Part shown: positions 18,395 through 28,512 of the stretch, in pieces
Layout of the letters: the number at the start of each line of letters is the position of its first letter
How positions within the stretch are numbered: position 1 is the first letter of the stretch
From: Pectobacterium araliae
GTDB lineage: Bacteria; Pseudomonadota; Gammaproteobacteria; Enterobacterales; Enterobacteriaceae
Length of the DNA: 64,000 bases
Reading direction: 5' to 3'
NCBI RefSeq assembly: GCF_037076465.1
Contig: NZ_AP028908.1
Coordinates: 1,364,001-1,428,000, forward strand
Notes under the pieces: generated by a model
The model's database searches: none
What the model was told of the DNA's origin: nothing
The model's input: the letters and a program-made list of their open reading frames with translations, nothing else
Position numbers and translations under genes: made by a program

Positions 18395-18526
18395 TTAGGG
18401 GGGAGGGATACTCTAAGCACGTACCGATGTACGACAAGTGAACCGTTTGTACGGCACACGATATACGGACACTAATTACATGTTAACCACGGCGAAAACT
18501 GAAGCTTATTAGCTTAAGGGATCATA

Positions 18527-21334
18527 ATGCAGAACGGCGCGATGAAGGCCTGGCTGGATTCCTCCTATTTGGCGGGTGCGAATCAGTCCTACATAGAGCA
18601 ACTCTATGAAGATTTTTTAACCGATCCTGACTCGATCGAACATAGCTGGCGCTCGATCTTCCAGCAATTGCCTACGAGTGGGGTCAAACCGGATCAACTC
18701 CATTCAAAAACGCGTGAATATTTCCGCCGTCTGGCGAAAGACGCTTCGCGCTTTACCTCGTCAGTCACCGATCCCGATATTGATGCTAAGCAGGTTAAGG
18801 TATTGCAGCTGATCAATGCGTTCCGCTTCCGTGGACATCAGCAGGCTAACCTGGACCCGATCTTCCTGCGCCCGCAGGAACCCGTTGCAGAACTGGATCT
18901 GGATTACCATAACCTGACGCAGGATGACCTACAGGAATCCTTCAACGTGGGGTCTTTTGCCATTGGCAAAGACACCATGAAGCTGGAAGATCTGTATGAC
19001 GCGCTGAAACGCACCTATTGCGGTTCTATCGGTGCGGAATATATGCATATGACCAGCACGGAAGAAAAACGCTGGATACAGCAACGCATCGAGTCGGTAA
19101 TGGGGCAGCCGTCATTTACGGTAGAAGAAAAGCGCCGTTTCCTGAAAGAGCTAACCGCAGCCGAAGGACTAGAACGTTATCTGGGTGCCAAGTACCCCGG
19201 TGCCAAGCGTTTCTCGCTAGAAGGTGGTGATGCACTGGTTCCGATGCTGAAAGAGCTGATTCGCCATGCAGGCTCAAACGACACTCGCGAAGTGGTATTG
19301 GGGATGGCGCACCGCGGTCGTCTCAACGTACTGATCAACGTGTTGGGTAAAAAATCGCAGGATCTGTTCGACGAGTTTGCCGGTAAGCATAAAGAACACT
19401 TGGGTACAGGTGACGTGAAATATCATCAGGGCTTCTCATCTGAATTTGAGACGGCTGGTGGTCTGGTGCATCTGGCGCTGGCGTTCAACCCATCGCACCT
19501 GGAAATCGTCAGCCCGGTCGTGACGGGGTCGGTTCGTGCGCGTCTTGACCGCCTGAATAGCCAGAGTGGTCCGCGTGTTTTGCCCATCACCATTCACGGC
19601 GATGCGGCAGTCAGCGGTCAGGGGGTCGTGCAGGAACTGTTGAATATGTCGACGGTGCGCGGCTACGAAGTTGGCGGTACGCTGCGTATTGTTATTAACA
19701 ACCGTATCGGCTTTACGACCTCTAACCCGCTGGATATCCGTTCCACCGAATACTGTACCGATATCGGTAAAATGGTGCAGGCACCGATTTTCCACGTTAA
19801 TGCAGACGATCCAGAAGCGGTAGCGTTTGTTACGCGTCTGGCGCTGGATTTCCGCAACGCCTTCAAGCGCGATGTGTTCATCGATTTGATTTGTTATCGT
19901 CGTCATGGTCATAACGAAGCTGATGAACCAAGTGCAACGCAGCCGATGATGTACCAGAAGATCAAAAAACACCCTACGCCACGTAAGGTGTATGCCGATC
20001 GTCTGGAACAGGAAAAAACCATCACGCTGGAAGATGCTACTGAAATGGTCAACCTGTACCGTGATGCGCTGGATGCGGGCGAATGCGTGGTGGAGGAATG
20101 GCGTGAGATGGATATGCAGTCCTTTACCTGGACGCCGTATCTGAACCATGACTGGGATGAACCTTATCCGCACGCCACGGAAATGAAACGTTTGCAGGAA
20201 CTGGCGAAGCGTATCAGTGAAGTGCCAGAAGGGATTGACGTTCATCCTCGCGTTGCCAAAGTTTATGCTGACCGTGCTGAGATGGCCGCGGGTAACAAAC
20301 CGTTCGACTGGGGCGGGGCAGAAACACTGGCCTACGCGACGCTGGTCGATGAAGGTATTCCGATTCGTCTGTCTGGTGAAGACAGCGGACGCGGTACGTT
20401 CTTCCATCGTCATGCTGTTGTGCATAACCAGATAAATGGTTCAAGCTATACGCCGTTGAACCATGTGCATAACGGGCAGGGGGAGTTCAATGTTTGGGAC
20501 TCCGTACTATCCGAAGAAGCGATACTGGCGTTTGAATACGGTTATGCCACCGCAGAACCGCGCACGCTGACCATTTGGGAAGCGCAGTTTGGTGATTTTG
20601 CCAACGGTGCGCAAGTGGTGATCGACCAGTTCATCAGCTCCGGTGAGCAGAAGTGGGGTCGGATGTGTGGCCTGGTCATGCTGTTGCCGCACGGTTACGA
20701 AGGGCAAGGTCCAGAGCACTCGTCTGCCAGGCTGGAACGCTATCTGCAACTGTGTGCAGAACAAAATATGCAGGTCTGTATTCCATCAACGCCCGCACAG
20801 GTTTATCACATGCTTCGCCGTCAGGCGCTACGCGGTATGCGCCGTCCGCTGGTGGTCATGTCGCCAAAATCTCTGTTGCGCCACCCGCTGGCGATCTCTT
20901 CACTGGATGAACTAGCCAATGGTTCCTTCCAGCCAGCGATTGGTGAAGTTGAAGCATTAGATCCAGCAGCCGTGAAGCGTGTCGTGCTTTGTTCCGGTAA
21001 GGTCTACTATGATTTGCTGGAACAGCGCCGTAAGAACGAACAAAAAGATGTTGCGATCGTTCGTATCGAACAGCTTTATCCGTTCCCACATCAGTCCGTT
21101 CAAGCGGCACTGGAACCGTTTGCCCATGTTCATGATTTCGTGTGGTGTCAGGAAGAACCGCTGAATCAGGGAGCCTGGTATTGCAGTCAGCACCATTTCC
21201 GTGAAGTGATTCCGTTTGGGGCTTCTTTACGTTACGCAGGACGCCCGGCATCTGCATCACCCGCCGTTGGCTATATGTCCGTACACCAGAAACAACAGCA
21301 AGATCTGGTTGATGACGCGCTGAACGTTGATTAA
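18527..21334 (+). CDS. sucA: 2-oxoglutarate dehydrogenase E1 component
   Basis: A 935-residue thiamine-diphosphate enzyme (E. coli 933 aa) that decarboxylates 2-oxoglutarate and passes the succinyl group to the lipoyl arm of SucB. The N-terminal arm MQNGAMKAWLDSSYLAGANQ that binds E2 is intact. Thiamine-binding and active-site regions include GMAHRGRLNVL, HGDAAVSGQGVVQE and RRHGHNEADEP. The ATG follows cttaaggga. It is the first suc gene and is 15 bases upstream of sucB. Confidence 0.98.
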   Translation: MQNGAMKAWLDSSYLAGANQSYIEQLYEDFLTDPDSIEHSWRSIFQQLPTSGVKPDQLHSKTREYFRRLAKDASRFTSSVTDPDIDAKQVKVLQLINAFRFRGHQQANLDPIFLRPQEPVAELDLDYHNLTQDDLQESFNVGSFAIGKDTMKLEDLYDALKRTYCGSIGAEYMHMTSTEEKRWIQQRIESVMGQPSFTVEEKRRFLKELTAAEGLERYLGAKYPGAKRFSLEGGDALVPMLKELIRHAGSNDTREVVLGMAHRGRLNVLINVLGKKSQDLFDEFAGKHKEHLGTGDVKYHQGFSSEFETAGGLVHLALAFNPSHLEIVSPVVTGSVRARLDRLNSQSGPRVLPITIHGDAAVSGQGVVQELLNMSTVRGYEVGGTLRIVINNRIGFTTSNPLDIRSTEYCTDIGKMVQAPIFHVNADDPEAVAFVTRLALDFRNAFKRDVFIDLICYRRHGHNEADEPSATQPMMYQKIKKHPTPRKVYADRLEQEKTITLEDATEMVNLYRDALDAGECVVEEWREMDMQSFTWTPYLNHDWDEPYPHATEMKRLQELAKRISEVPEGIDVHPRVAKVYADRAEMAAGNKPFDWGGAETLAYATLVDEGIPIRLSGEDSGRGTFFHRHAVVHNQINGSSYTPLNHVHNGQGEFNVWDSVLSEEAILAFEYGYATAEPRTLTIWEAQFGDFANGAQVVIDQFISSGEQKWGRMCGLVMLLPHGYEGQGPEHSSARLERYLQLCAEQNMQVCIPSTPAQVYHMLRRQALRGMRRPLVVMSPKSLLRHPLAISSLDELANGSFQPAIGEVEALDPAAVKRVVLCSGKVYYDLLEQRRKNEQKDVAIVRIEQLYPFPHQSVQAALEPFAHVHDFVWCQEEPLNQGAWYCSQHHFREVIPFGASLRYAGRPASASPAVGYMSVHQKQQQDLVDDALNVD

Positions 21335-21349
21335 ATAAAAGGATAGATA

Positions 21350-22576
21350 ATGAGTAGCGTAGATATTCATGTACCCGACCTGCCTGAATCCGTCGCTGAC
21401 GCCACCGTTGCTACCTGGCATAAAAAGCCAGGCGATAGCGTCCAGCGCGATGAAGTACTGGTTGAAATTGAAACTGACAAAGTGGTACTGGAAGTGCCGG
21501 CCTCTGAAGCGGGCATTCTGGATGCCGTGCTGGAAGAAGAAGGCGCGACCGTAACGTCTCGCCAGCTATTGGGCCGCATTCGCCGTGGCGATAGTTCCGG
21601 TAAAGAAACCAGCGAGAAATCTCAGAGTAAAGAATCGACACCGGCACAGCGCCATACTGCTGGCTTGGAAGAAGAGAGTAGCGACGCGCTCAGCCCCGCT
21701 ATCCGCCGCCTGATAGCAGAGCACGATCTCGATGCGTCTGCAATCAAAGGCAGCGGCGTCGGTGGTCGAATTACCCGTGAAGATGTGGACAAGCATTTGG
21801 CTGCCCAGAAGAAAGAACCTGGTAAAGCGGCTAAGTCCGAGGCTCCGGCGGTTTCTCCGGCACCGGCTCTGGGCGCGCGCAGCGAAAAACGCGTACCGAT
21901 GACGCGCCTGCGTAAGCGTGTTGCTGAGCGTCTGCTGGAAGCGAAAAACAGTACGGCAATGTTGACGACGTTCAACGAAATCAACATGCAGCCGATCATG
22001 GATCTGCGCAAACAATACGGTGAAGCGTTTGAGAAACGTCACGGTGTGCGTCTGGGTTTCATGTCCTTCTACATCAAAGCCGTCGTTGAAGCACTGAAAC
22101 GTTACCCTGAAGTGAATGCGTCTATTGATGGTGAAGATGTGGTTTACCACAACTACTTCGATGTCAGCATTGCGGTTTCTACTCCGCGTGGTTTGATCAC
22201 GCCAGTGCTGCGTGATGTCGATGCGCTGGGCATGGCCGACATTGAGAAGCGCATCAAAGAGCTGGCCGTAAAAGGCCGTGATGGCAAACTGACGGTGGAA
22301 GAACTGCTGGGCGGTAACTTCACGATTACCAACGGCGGCGTCTTTGGCTCTCTGATGTCTACCCCGATCATCAACCCACCGCAGAGTGCGATTCTGGGTA
22401 TGCACGCCATTAAAGATCGCCCGATGGCGGTTGATGGTCAGGTTGTTATTCTGCCAATGATGTATCTGGCACTGTCTTACGATCACCGTTTGGTCGATGG
22501 TCGTGAGTCCGTAGGCTTCCTGGTGACGGTGAAAGAGATGCTGGAAGATCCAGCGCGTCTGTTGTTAGACGTGTAG
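21350..22576 (+). CDS. sucB: 2-oxoglutarate dehydrogenase E2 component
   Basis: A 408-residue dihydrolipoyl succinyltransferase (E. coli 405 aa), forming the 24-mer core of the complex. The lipoyl domain has the lipoylated Lys44 in [11 protein letters not shown]. The E1/E3-binding domain is at about residues 113-150 ([20 protein letters not shown]), and the catalytic domain ends with the HxxxD motif [10 protein letters not shown]. Charged, Ala/Pro-rich linkers join the domains. The gene is followed by a 198-base gap with a hairpin before sucC. Confidence 0.98.
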   Translation: MSSVDIHVPDLPESVADATVATWHKKPGDSVQRDEVLVEIETDKVVLEVPASEAGILDAVLEEEGATVTSRQLLGRIRRGDSSGKETSEKSQSKESTPAQRHTAGLEEESSDALSPAIRRLIAEHDLDASAIKGSGVGGRITREDVDKHLAAQKKEPGKAAKSEAPAVSPAPALGARSEKRVPMTRLRKRVAERLLEAKNSTAMLTTFNEINMQPIMDLRKQYGEAFEKRHGVRLGFMSFYIKAVVEALKRYPEVNASIDGEDVVYHNYFDVSIAVSTPRGLITPVLRDVDALGMADIEKRIKELAVKGRDGKLTVEELLGGNFTITNGGVFGSLMSTPIINPPQSAILGMHAIKDRPMAVDGQVVILPMMYLALSYDHRLVDGRESVGFLVTVKEMLEDPARLLLDV

Positions 22577-22590
22577 TCCGACAGGTTGAC

Positions 22591-22626
22591 TTTCGGGCGG
22601 GTAACCCTGACGGTTTCCGCCCGAAA
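22591..22626. other. 10-bp hairpin in the sucB-sucC gap
   Basis: A perfect stem tttcgggcgg with ccgcccgaaa and a 16-base loop starts 14 bases past the sucB stop. It has no T run on the + strand. It may attenuate or process the transcript between the dehydrogenase and synthetase genes. The remaining 150 bases before sucC hold no gene. Confidence 0.65.
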
Positions 22627-22774
22627 TACACAGATTATGTGCTATGCAGGCCGCTTTTTCTCAGCGGTGTTATCCAAATATATCAGAGAGTTAATGGCGT
22701 TTTTTTCTACCGAAAGATTCGGTGATGAACAATCGTCTGCCGACTTATCTCCAAACCTAAATGGATAGAACATC

Positions 22775-23941
22775 ATGAATTTACACGAGTATCAGGCAAA
22801 ACAACTCTTTGCTCGATATGGTTTACCGGCACCGACCGGCTATGCCTGTACCACACCGCGTGAAGCAGAAGAAGCCGCATCCAAGATTGGTGCGGGTCCA
22901 TGGGTCGTAAAATGTCAGGTTCACGCTGGTGGCCGCGGTAAAGCGGGCGGCGTTAAAGTGGTCAGCAATAAAGAAGACATTCGCGCTTTTGCTGAAAACT
23001 GGCTGGGTAAAAAACTCGTTACTTATCAAACAGACGTACAAGGTCAGCCGGTTCATCAGATTCTGGTTGAAGCCGCAACGGATATCGACAAAGAGCTTTA
23101 TCTGGGCGCGGTTGTTGACCGTGGTACGCGTCGTGTAGTGTTCATGGCGTCCACCGAAGGTGGCGTAGAAATTGAAAAAGTGGCGGAAGAGACGCCGGAA
23201 CTGATCCATAAAGCAGCGATCGATCCGCTGGTCGGCCCGCAGCCTTATCAAGGCCGTGAGTTGGCGTTCAAACTGGGTCTGAGCGGCAAGCAAGTGGCTC
23301 AATTTACCAAAATTTTCATGGGTCTGGCGACGCTGTTCCTTGAGCGCGATCTGGCGTTGGTCGAAATCAATCCGCTGGTTATCACTAAGCAGGGCGATCT
23401 GATCTGTCTGGATGGCAAGTTGGGCGCAGACGGTAATGCCCTGTTCCGTCAGCCTGAACTGCGTGAAATGCGTGACCCAAGCCAGGAAGATTCGCGTGAA
23501 GCACATGCCGCGCAGTGGGAACTGAACTACGTTGCGCTGGACGGCAATATTGGCTGTATGGTCAACGGTGCGGGTTTGGCGATGGGTACGATGGACATCG
23601 TGAAGCTGCACGGTGGTTCTCCTGCTAACTTCCTCGATGTCGGCGGCGGTGCGACAAAAGAGCGTGTGACTGAAGCGTTCAAAATTATCCTGTCTGACGA
23701 CAAGGTAAAAGCCGTCTTTGTTAACATCTTTGGTGGTATCGTTCGTTGCGATTTGATCGCTGACGGTATCATCGGCGCGGTAGCCGAAGTGGGCGTTAAC
23801 GTACCGGTTGTGGTACGTCTTGAAGGAAACAATGCAGAATTGGGTGCCAAGAAACTGGCGGATAGCGGCCTGAATATTATTGCCGCGACCAGCCTGACGG
23901 GTGCCGCTCAGCAGGTTGTTGCAGCAGTGGGGGATAAATAA
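22775..23941 (+). CDS. sucC: Succinyl-CoA synthetase beta subunit
   Basis: A 388-residue ATP-grasp subunit (same length as E. coli SucC) that binds nucleotide and joins SucD in converting succinyl-CoA to succinate with ATP formation. The N-terminus [20 protein letters not shown], the [13 protein letters not shown] loop and the C-terminal [16 protein letters not shown] are diagnostic. Its stop codon overlaps the sucD ATG by one base, so the subunits are translationally coupled. Confidence 0.98.
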   Translation: MNLHEYQAKQLFARYGLPAPTGYACTTPREAEEAASKIGAGPWVVKCQVHAGGRGKAGGVKVVSNKEDIRAFAENWLGKKLVTYQTDVQGQPVHQILVEAATDIDKELYLGAVVDRGTRRVVFMASTEGGVEIEKVAEETPELIHKAAIDPLVGPQPYQGRELAFKLGLSGKQVAQFTKIFMGLATLFLERDLALVEINPLVITKQGDLICLDGKLGADGNALFRQPELREMRDPSQEDSREAHAAQWELNYVALDGNIGCMVNGAGLAMGTMDIVKLHGGSPANFLDVGGGATKERVTEAFKIILSDDKVKAVFVNIFGGIVRCDLIADGIIGAVAEVGVNVPVVVRLEGNNAELGAKKLADSGLNIIAATSLTGAAQQVVAAVGDK

Positions 23942-24813
23942 TGTCCATTCTGATTAATAAAAATACCAAAGTTATCTGTCAGGGTTTTACCGGTAGTCAG
24001 GGGACATTCCACTCTGAGCAAGCACTTGCTTACGGTACGCAAATGGTCGGTGGTGTCACGCCGGGTAAAGGCGGCACGGAACATCTGGGTCTGCCCGTCT
24101 TTAATACGGTGCGTGAAGCGGTAGAAGCGACGGGCGCAACGGCATCCGTTATCTACGTTCCGGCACCGTTCTGTAAAGATTCGATTCTGGAAGCGATTGA
24201 CGCAGGCATCGAGCTGATTATCTGTATCACCGAAGGTATTCCGACGCTGGATATGCTGACGGTGAAAGTGAAACTCGATCAGAGTGGCGTGCGGATGATC
24301 GGTCCAAACTGTCCAGGTGTGATCACGCCGGGCGAATGTAAGATCGGTATTATGCCGGGTCATATTCACCTACCGGGTAAAGTCGGTATCGTTTCTCGTT
24401 CAGGTACACTGACGTATGAAGCGGTGAAGCAAACGACCGATGCCGGGCTGGGTCAGTCCAGTTGTGTGGGTATCGGTGGTGACCCGATCCCAGGTTCGAA
24501 CTTCATCGATATTCTGAAGTTGTTTGAACAGGATCCACAGACAGAAGCTATCGTGATGATTGGCGAAATCGGTGGTACAGCGGAAGAAGAAGCGGCGGCG
24601 TATATTAAAGAGCACGTGACTAAACCCGTTGTTGGCTACATCGCGGGCGTGACGGCGCCGAAAGGCAAGCGTATGGGGCATGCTGGCGCCATCATTGCTG
24701 GCGGTAAAGGTACTGCCGATGATAAATTCGCTGCGTTAGAAGCGGCGGGTGTCAAAACCGTTCGCAGCCTGGCGGATATCGGCGATGCCGTAAAGGCAAT
24801 ATTAGCGCATTAA
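23941..24813 (+). CDS. sucD: Succinyl-CoA synthetase alpha subunit
   Basis: A 290-residue subunit that binds CoA and carries the phosphohistidine intermediate. The CoA-binding Rossmann region includes [16 protein letters not shown], and the active-site His247 is in [16 protein letters not shown] (His246 without the initiator Met). The gene closes the sdh-suc operon and is followed after 23 bases by a strong terminator. Confidence 0.98.
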   Translation: MSILINKNTKVICQGFTGSQGTFHSEQALAYGTQMVGGVTPGKGGTEHLGLPVFNTVREAVEATGATASVIYVPAPFCKDSILEAIDAGIELIICITEGIPTLDMLTVKVKLDQSGVRMIGPNCPGVITPGECKIGIMPGHIHLPGKVGIVSRSGTLTYEAVKQTTDAGLGQSSCVGIGGDPIPGSNFIDILKLFEQDPQTEAIVMIGEIGGTAEEEAAAYIKEHVTKPVVGYIAGVTAPKGKRMGHAGAIIAGGKGTADDKFAALEAAGVKTVRSLADIGDAVKAILAH

Positions 24814-24860
24814 TCGACTATTCGATTAAACATACTAGCCACCTTCGGGTGGCTTTTTTA
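24811..24860 (+). terminator. Operon-end hairpins and terminator after sucD
   Basis: A 7-bp stem taatcga-ctat-tcgatta (24811-24828) starts at the sucD stop. It is followed by the terminator agccacc-ttcg-ggtggct (24837-24854) with a T6 run. In E. coli the same place yields the 3-prime-UTR small RNA SdhX; the arrangement here is compatible with such an RNA but does not prove it. Confidence 0.85.
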
Positions 24861-25030
24861 TTCACATTTAACTATCGGTGCCCATTGGCACAATTGAATT
24901 GGCATGAATTTTTAGCGGCTTTATTGGATAATTTGTGTGCCTGAAACGGGCGAGTAGTGATAAATAGAAATGATGATTACTCATTGATTTGATGTAAGCA
25001 GGGAATGATTAATTAATTTTCCTTAAGGGG

Positions 25031-26204
25031 ATGTTGTGTGAAAAGAAATATAAAGCGCTGATTCTGGCATTATCTCCATTTACCTGCGCAGCCAGCACGC
25101 AGTCAATTAATATTGAAGTACTCAGTGCGACGGTTAAAGATAAAAAGATTGATGATGCCGCCGTTATTTTGCAGAAGAACGGTGCGCAGTCAGTGACCGC
25201 TCGCTCTGATTCCGCAGGTCGTGCCGTGCTTAACGCGCCATTCGAGATGGATCAGGACAGCTTGCTGATCATTAAAAAAGAGGGATATTCCGATCTGGTG
25301 GTTAAATGCCTGTGTGATGGAATGACCTATGCGATTAGTCCAGTAATGAAAAATTTGGATGGCATGCGAATTGTATTAACCTGGGGCGAAAAATCTTTTG
25401 ATTTAGATTCTCATCTTATTTATCCAGATAATCATATTTATTTCTGCCATAAAAATGGACGCAATGCTAATCTTGATGTTGATGATACCGATAGTTTTGG
25501 CCCAGAAACGATCACAATTGATAAAAAATATTTAGGCGAAAGTTATATTTATGCTGTTCATGATTATTCGAATGGTGACAAGGCTAATTCACCTGCGCTT
25601 TCGGCAAGTAGTGCAAAAGTATTTGTCTATGTCGGAAGTTCGCAGGTACGGTCGTATTCCGTTCCACTGAATAAGGTCGGGAATATCTGGACGGTTTTCC
25701 ATCTTAACCCTAATGGTGATTTTGAAGATATCAATGCGGTTGGCGAGGCTGATTTCACAAAAGTGAAGGATAGTGACGTGTTGCCAATGGTGCTAAACCC
25801 TGCGCAGACGGCAGTTGCCGTTACTGGAAATACAGTACTGGCAAAAAACCTCAATCGTGATGGGGAAGCCGCCTATGGACGCGGTGAGCTAGAGCAGGCC
25901 ACGACACTATTCCTGGCGCGTTCGAGCAGGATAGCGCATTTGGTCAGGCGTACAGTAATCTGGGTCTGGCTTATCAGCAACGGGGCAACATTGCCGAAGC
26001 GATTTGGGCTAACCGCAAAGCGATTACGCTGGCAAACGGCAGCAATGCGGCAACTACGCGAGCTAGTTCGTACTACAACATCGCAAAATCTACGAGAATG
26101 CAGGCCAGTTCAGCGATGCACTCCAGCATTATGAGCTTGCGAGAGGTCAAAAAATTAACACGGTTTACGATAAAGCCATCGAGCGCATGAGAGCGAAGAG
26201 GTAA
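25031..26204 (+). pseudogene. DUF2135/TPR-type secreted protein, frameshifted
   Basis: The 5-prime part encodes an apparent signal peptide, a carboxypeptidase-regulatory-like beta domain and a DUF2135-like domain (LTWGEKSFDLDSHL, then NLDVDDTDSFGPE), like the YfaP family. After GELEQATTLFLA the frame is lost at about 25915. The next frame continues naturally as FEQDSAFGQAYSNLGLAYQQ (a TPR unit) until about 26085, then the third frame continues IYENAGQFSDALQHYELARG to a stop at 26202-26204. Both shifts are explained by one missing base each. The start may also be damaged: GTG at 25038 has ideal spacing from aagggg and would begin MKRNIK, but needs one more base near 25055 to join the signal peptide. 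It is either a pseudogene or a set of sequencing errors. Function is unknown. Confidence 0.75.
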
Positions 26205-26231
26205 TCGACCGCTTACACCGCGTATCTGTAA

Positions 26232-26263
26232 CCACTACGGAGGCCTTTTGGCCTCCGTAGTGG
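26232..26263. terminator. Terminator after the DUF2135 gene
   Basis: A perfect 14-bp stem ccactacggaggcc with ggcctccgtagtgg around a tttt loop, 28 bases after the restored stop codon. Confidence 0.8.
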
Positions 26264-26532
26264 CATATAGTGCTGCCGGGCGATGCATAAGGGGGCGAAG
26301 AACTCAGGGAATTCACCTACGGTTTGCTAAAAAATACAACGCAGTAACCAGCAATCAAAAATAAAAATTTGACATAAAATAGAAGATAAGAAATTCATGT
26401 AAATAATCGATAACGGGAAGTAAAAATTATATTGCTGAATTAATTTAACTTAAACTTAAAAATTACATCACATTAACAATAAATGTAATAAAGAAATTAA
26501 TGCAACGCATTCATCACGAGAAAGGTGTTAAA

Positions 26533-26546
26533 TTGCTTTAGATCAA
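26533..26546. promoter_or_regulatory. Candidate FNR box 1 upstream of cydA
   Basis: TTGCT-ttag-ATCAA matches the FNR consensus TTGAT-N4-ATCAA at 9 of 10 positions. It lies about 390 bases before cydA. Oxygen-dependent control of cydAB by FNR and ArcA is established in E. coli. Confidence 0.5.
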
Positions 26547-26584
26547 GAAACGCCTCTGGATATAATTTATGAAATAGGCTTAAA

Positions 26585-26598
26585 TTGCGCTAGGTCAA
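26585..26598. promoter_or_regulatory. Candidate FNR-like box 2 upstream of cydA
   Basis: TTGCG-ctag-GTCAA matches the FNR consensus less well (7 of 10). It is 52 bases downstream of box 1, almost exactly five helical turns. The rest of the 667-base gap from 26264 to cydA is AT-rich and contains no gene. Confidence 0.35.
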
Positions 26599-26930
26599 TT
26601 ATCGCCCTTTGTATCTTTGGGTGGGAAAGTTGATTTGAAGCCAAAAACCTAGCCTGGGTCACGTAAAAACCTATTTATTGTAGGGGATTACAAGCGTAAT
26701 ATACGGCTACCTCCTTATGGGGGACGCGATTTGTAATACTTGTGATTTATCTTGAGCTTGCTGTCGGGGCGTTGCGATGTGACTGCCTTGGTGAACAGTA
26801 TTTTTAGTGTTTGTTACAGCTGATGTTAAAGCAATTCTTGTTGTGTTCTTTTTGGGTGTAATGGCCGAATGTTTGGCGGCTTGTCAGCGTTTGCAAGCTA
26901 ATCCCTTCCTGCGAGGAGCAAGGAGTCAAA

Positions 26931-28499
26931 ATGTTTGATGTAGTCGAACTGTCACGTTTACAGTTTGCCTTAACTGCAATGTACCATTTTCTATTCGTAC
27001 CATTAACGCTGGGGATGGCGTTTTTGCTGGCGATTATGGAAACGGTATATGTGCTGTCCGGCAAACAAATCTATAAAGATATGACCAAATTTTGGGGCAA
27101 GTTATTTGCAATTAACTTTGCTCTTGGGGTCGCTACCGGATTGACCATGGAATTTCAATTCGGGACCAACTGGTCATATTTTTCTCACTACGTCGGGGAT
27201 ATTTTCGGCGCGCCGCTGGCTATTGAAGGCTTGATGGCATTCTTCCTGGAATCGACCTTTGTCGGCTTGTTCTTCTTCGGCTGGGACCGCTTAGGAAAAG
27301 TGCAGCATATGGCCGTTACCTGGCTGGTTGCACTGGGCTCTAACTTCTCTGCACTGTGGATTCTGGTTGCCAATGGCTGGATGCAGAACCCCATCGCATC
27401 GGATTTCAATTTTGAAACCATGCGTATGGAAATGGTGAGCTTCGCCGATCTGGTGCTGAACCCGGTTGCTCAGGTGAAATTCGTTCACACGGTAGCAGCA
27501 GGTTACTGTACTGGCGCAATGTTCATTCTGGGCATCAGTTCTTACTATCTGCTGAAAGGCCGCGACTTGGCATTTGCCAAGCGCTCATTCGCTATCGCCG
27601 CAAGCTTCGGTATGGCTTCTGTTCTGTCTGTTATCGTACTGGGTGATGAATCTGGTTATGAAATGGGTGACGTGCAGAAAACCAAACTGGCAGCGATTGA
27701 AGCTGAATGGGAAACGCAGCCCGCTCCTGCATCCTTTACGCTGATCGGCATCCCAAATCAGGAGACGATGGAAAATAACTATGCCATCAAGATTCCTTAT
27801 GCTCTGGGGATCATTGCGACTCGCTCTACTGACAAAGAAGTCACGGGTCTGAAAGAGTTGATGGTGATGCATGAAGTGCGTATTCGCAACGGTATGAAGG
27901 CGTATCACTTGCTGGAAGAGTTACGCGCGGGCAATACCGATCCTGCGGTAAAAGAAGCATTCGATCAGTCTAAGCAGGATCTGGGATATGGCCTGTTGCT
28001 GAAGCGCTATACGCCGAAAGTCTCTGATGCGACAGAAACGCAGATTAAACAGGCGGTTAAAGATTCTATCCCGCGTGTAGCACCGCTGTACTTCTCTTTC
28101 CGCATCATGGTGGGTAGCGGCATTTTGATGTTGCTGATCATCGGGCTCTCTTTCTGGAGTGTGTTACGTAACAAAATTGGTCAGAAACGTTGGTTGCTCC
28201 GTACCGCGTTGTACGGTATTCCGCTGCCGTGGATTGCTATCGAAGCAGGCTGGTTTGTGGCTGAATACGGCCGTCAACCTTGGGCCATCGGTGAAATCCT
28301 GCCGACAGCTGTCGCGACCTCATCGCTGACAGCAGGGGATATTCTGTTCTCAATGGGGCTGATCTGTGGTCTGTATACGCTCTTCCTGGTTGCAGAAATG
28401 TATCTGATGTTCAAATTCGCACGTTTGGGGCCAAGCAGCTTGAAAACAGGGCGTTACCATTTTGAACAACCTATAGCGGCTGCGCAGGAAGCACGGTAA
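26931..28499 (+). CDS. cydA: Cytochrome bd-I ubiquinol oxidase subunit I
   Basis: A 522-residue inner-membrane subunit (same length as E. coli CydA) that oxidises ubiquinol and carries hemes b558, b595 and d. Heme ligands are visible at His19 (TAMYHF) and His186 (VKFVHTV), with the b558 Met in SFRIMVGSG. The conserved Glu residues in [12 protein letters not shown] are present. The periplasmic Q-loop lies at about residues 250-335. The start follows gcgaggagcaaggag. It is the first gene of cydABX-ybgE. Confidence 0.98.
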   Translation: MFDVVELSRLQFALTAMYHFLFVPLTLGMAFLLAIMETVYVLSGKQIYKDMTKFWGKLFAINFALGVATGLTMEFQFGTNWSYFSHYVGDIFGAPLAIEGLMAFFLESTFVGLFFFGWDRLGKVQHMAVTWLVALGSNFSALWILVANGWMQNPIASDFNFETMRMEMVSFADLVLNPVAQVKFVHTVAAGYCTGAMFILGISSYYLLKGRDLAFAKRSFAIAASFGMASVLSVIVLGDESGYEMGDVQKTKLAAIEAEWETQPAPASFTLIGIPNQETMENNYAIKIPYALGIIATRSTDKEVTGLKELMVMHEVRIRNGMKAYHLLEELRAGNTDPAVKEAFDQSKQDLGYGLLLKRYTPKVSDATETQIKQAVKDSIPRVAPLYFSFRIMVGSGILMLLIIGLSFWSVLRNKIGQKRWLLRTALYGIPLPWIAIEAGWFVAEYGRQPWAIGEILPTAVATSSLTAGDILFSMGLICGLYTLFLVAEMYLMFKFARLGPSSLKTGRYHFEQPIAAAQEAR

Positions 28500-28512
28500 A
28501 CAGGAGTCCACT

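Noticed and set aside
19436..20425. 329-codon minus-strand frame inside sucA
   Set aside because: Antisense of sucA, rich in His/Arg/Thr as expected for a reverse shadow frame; no supporting signal.
21566..22486. 306-codon minus-strand frame inside sucB
   Set aside because: Shadow of the sucB coding strand; no ribosome site and no family resemblance.
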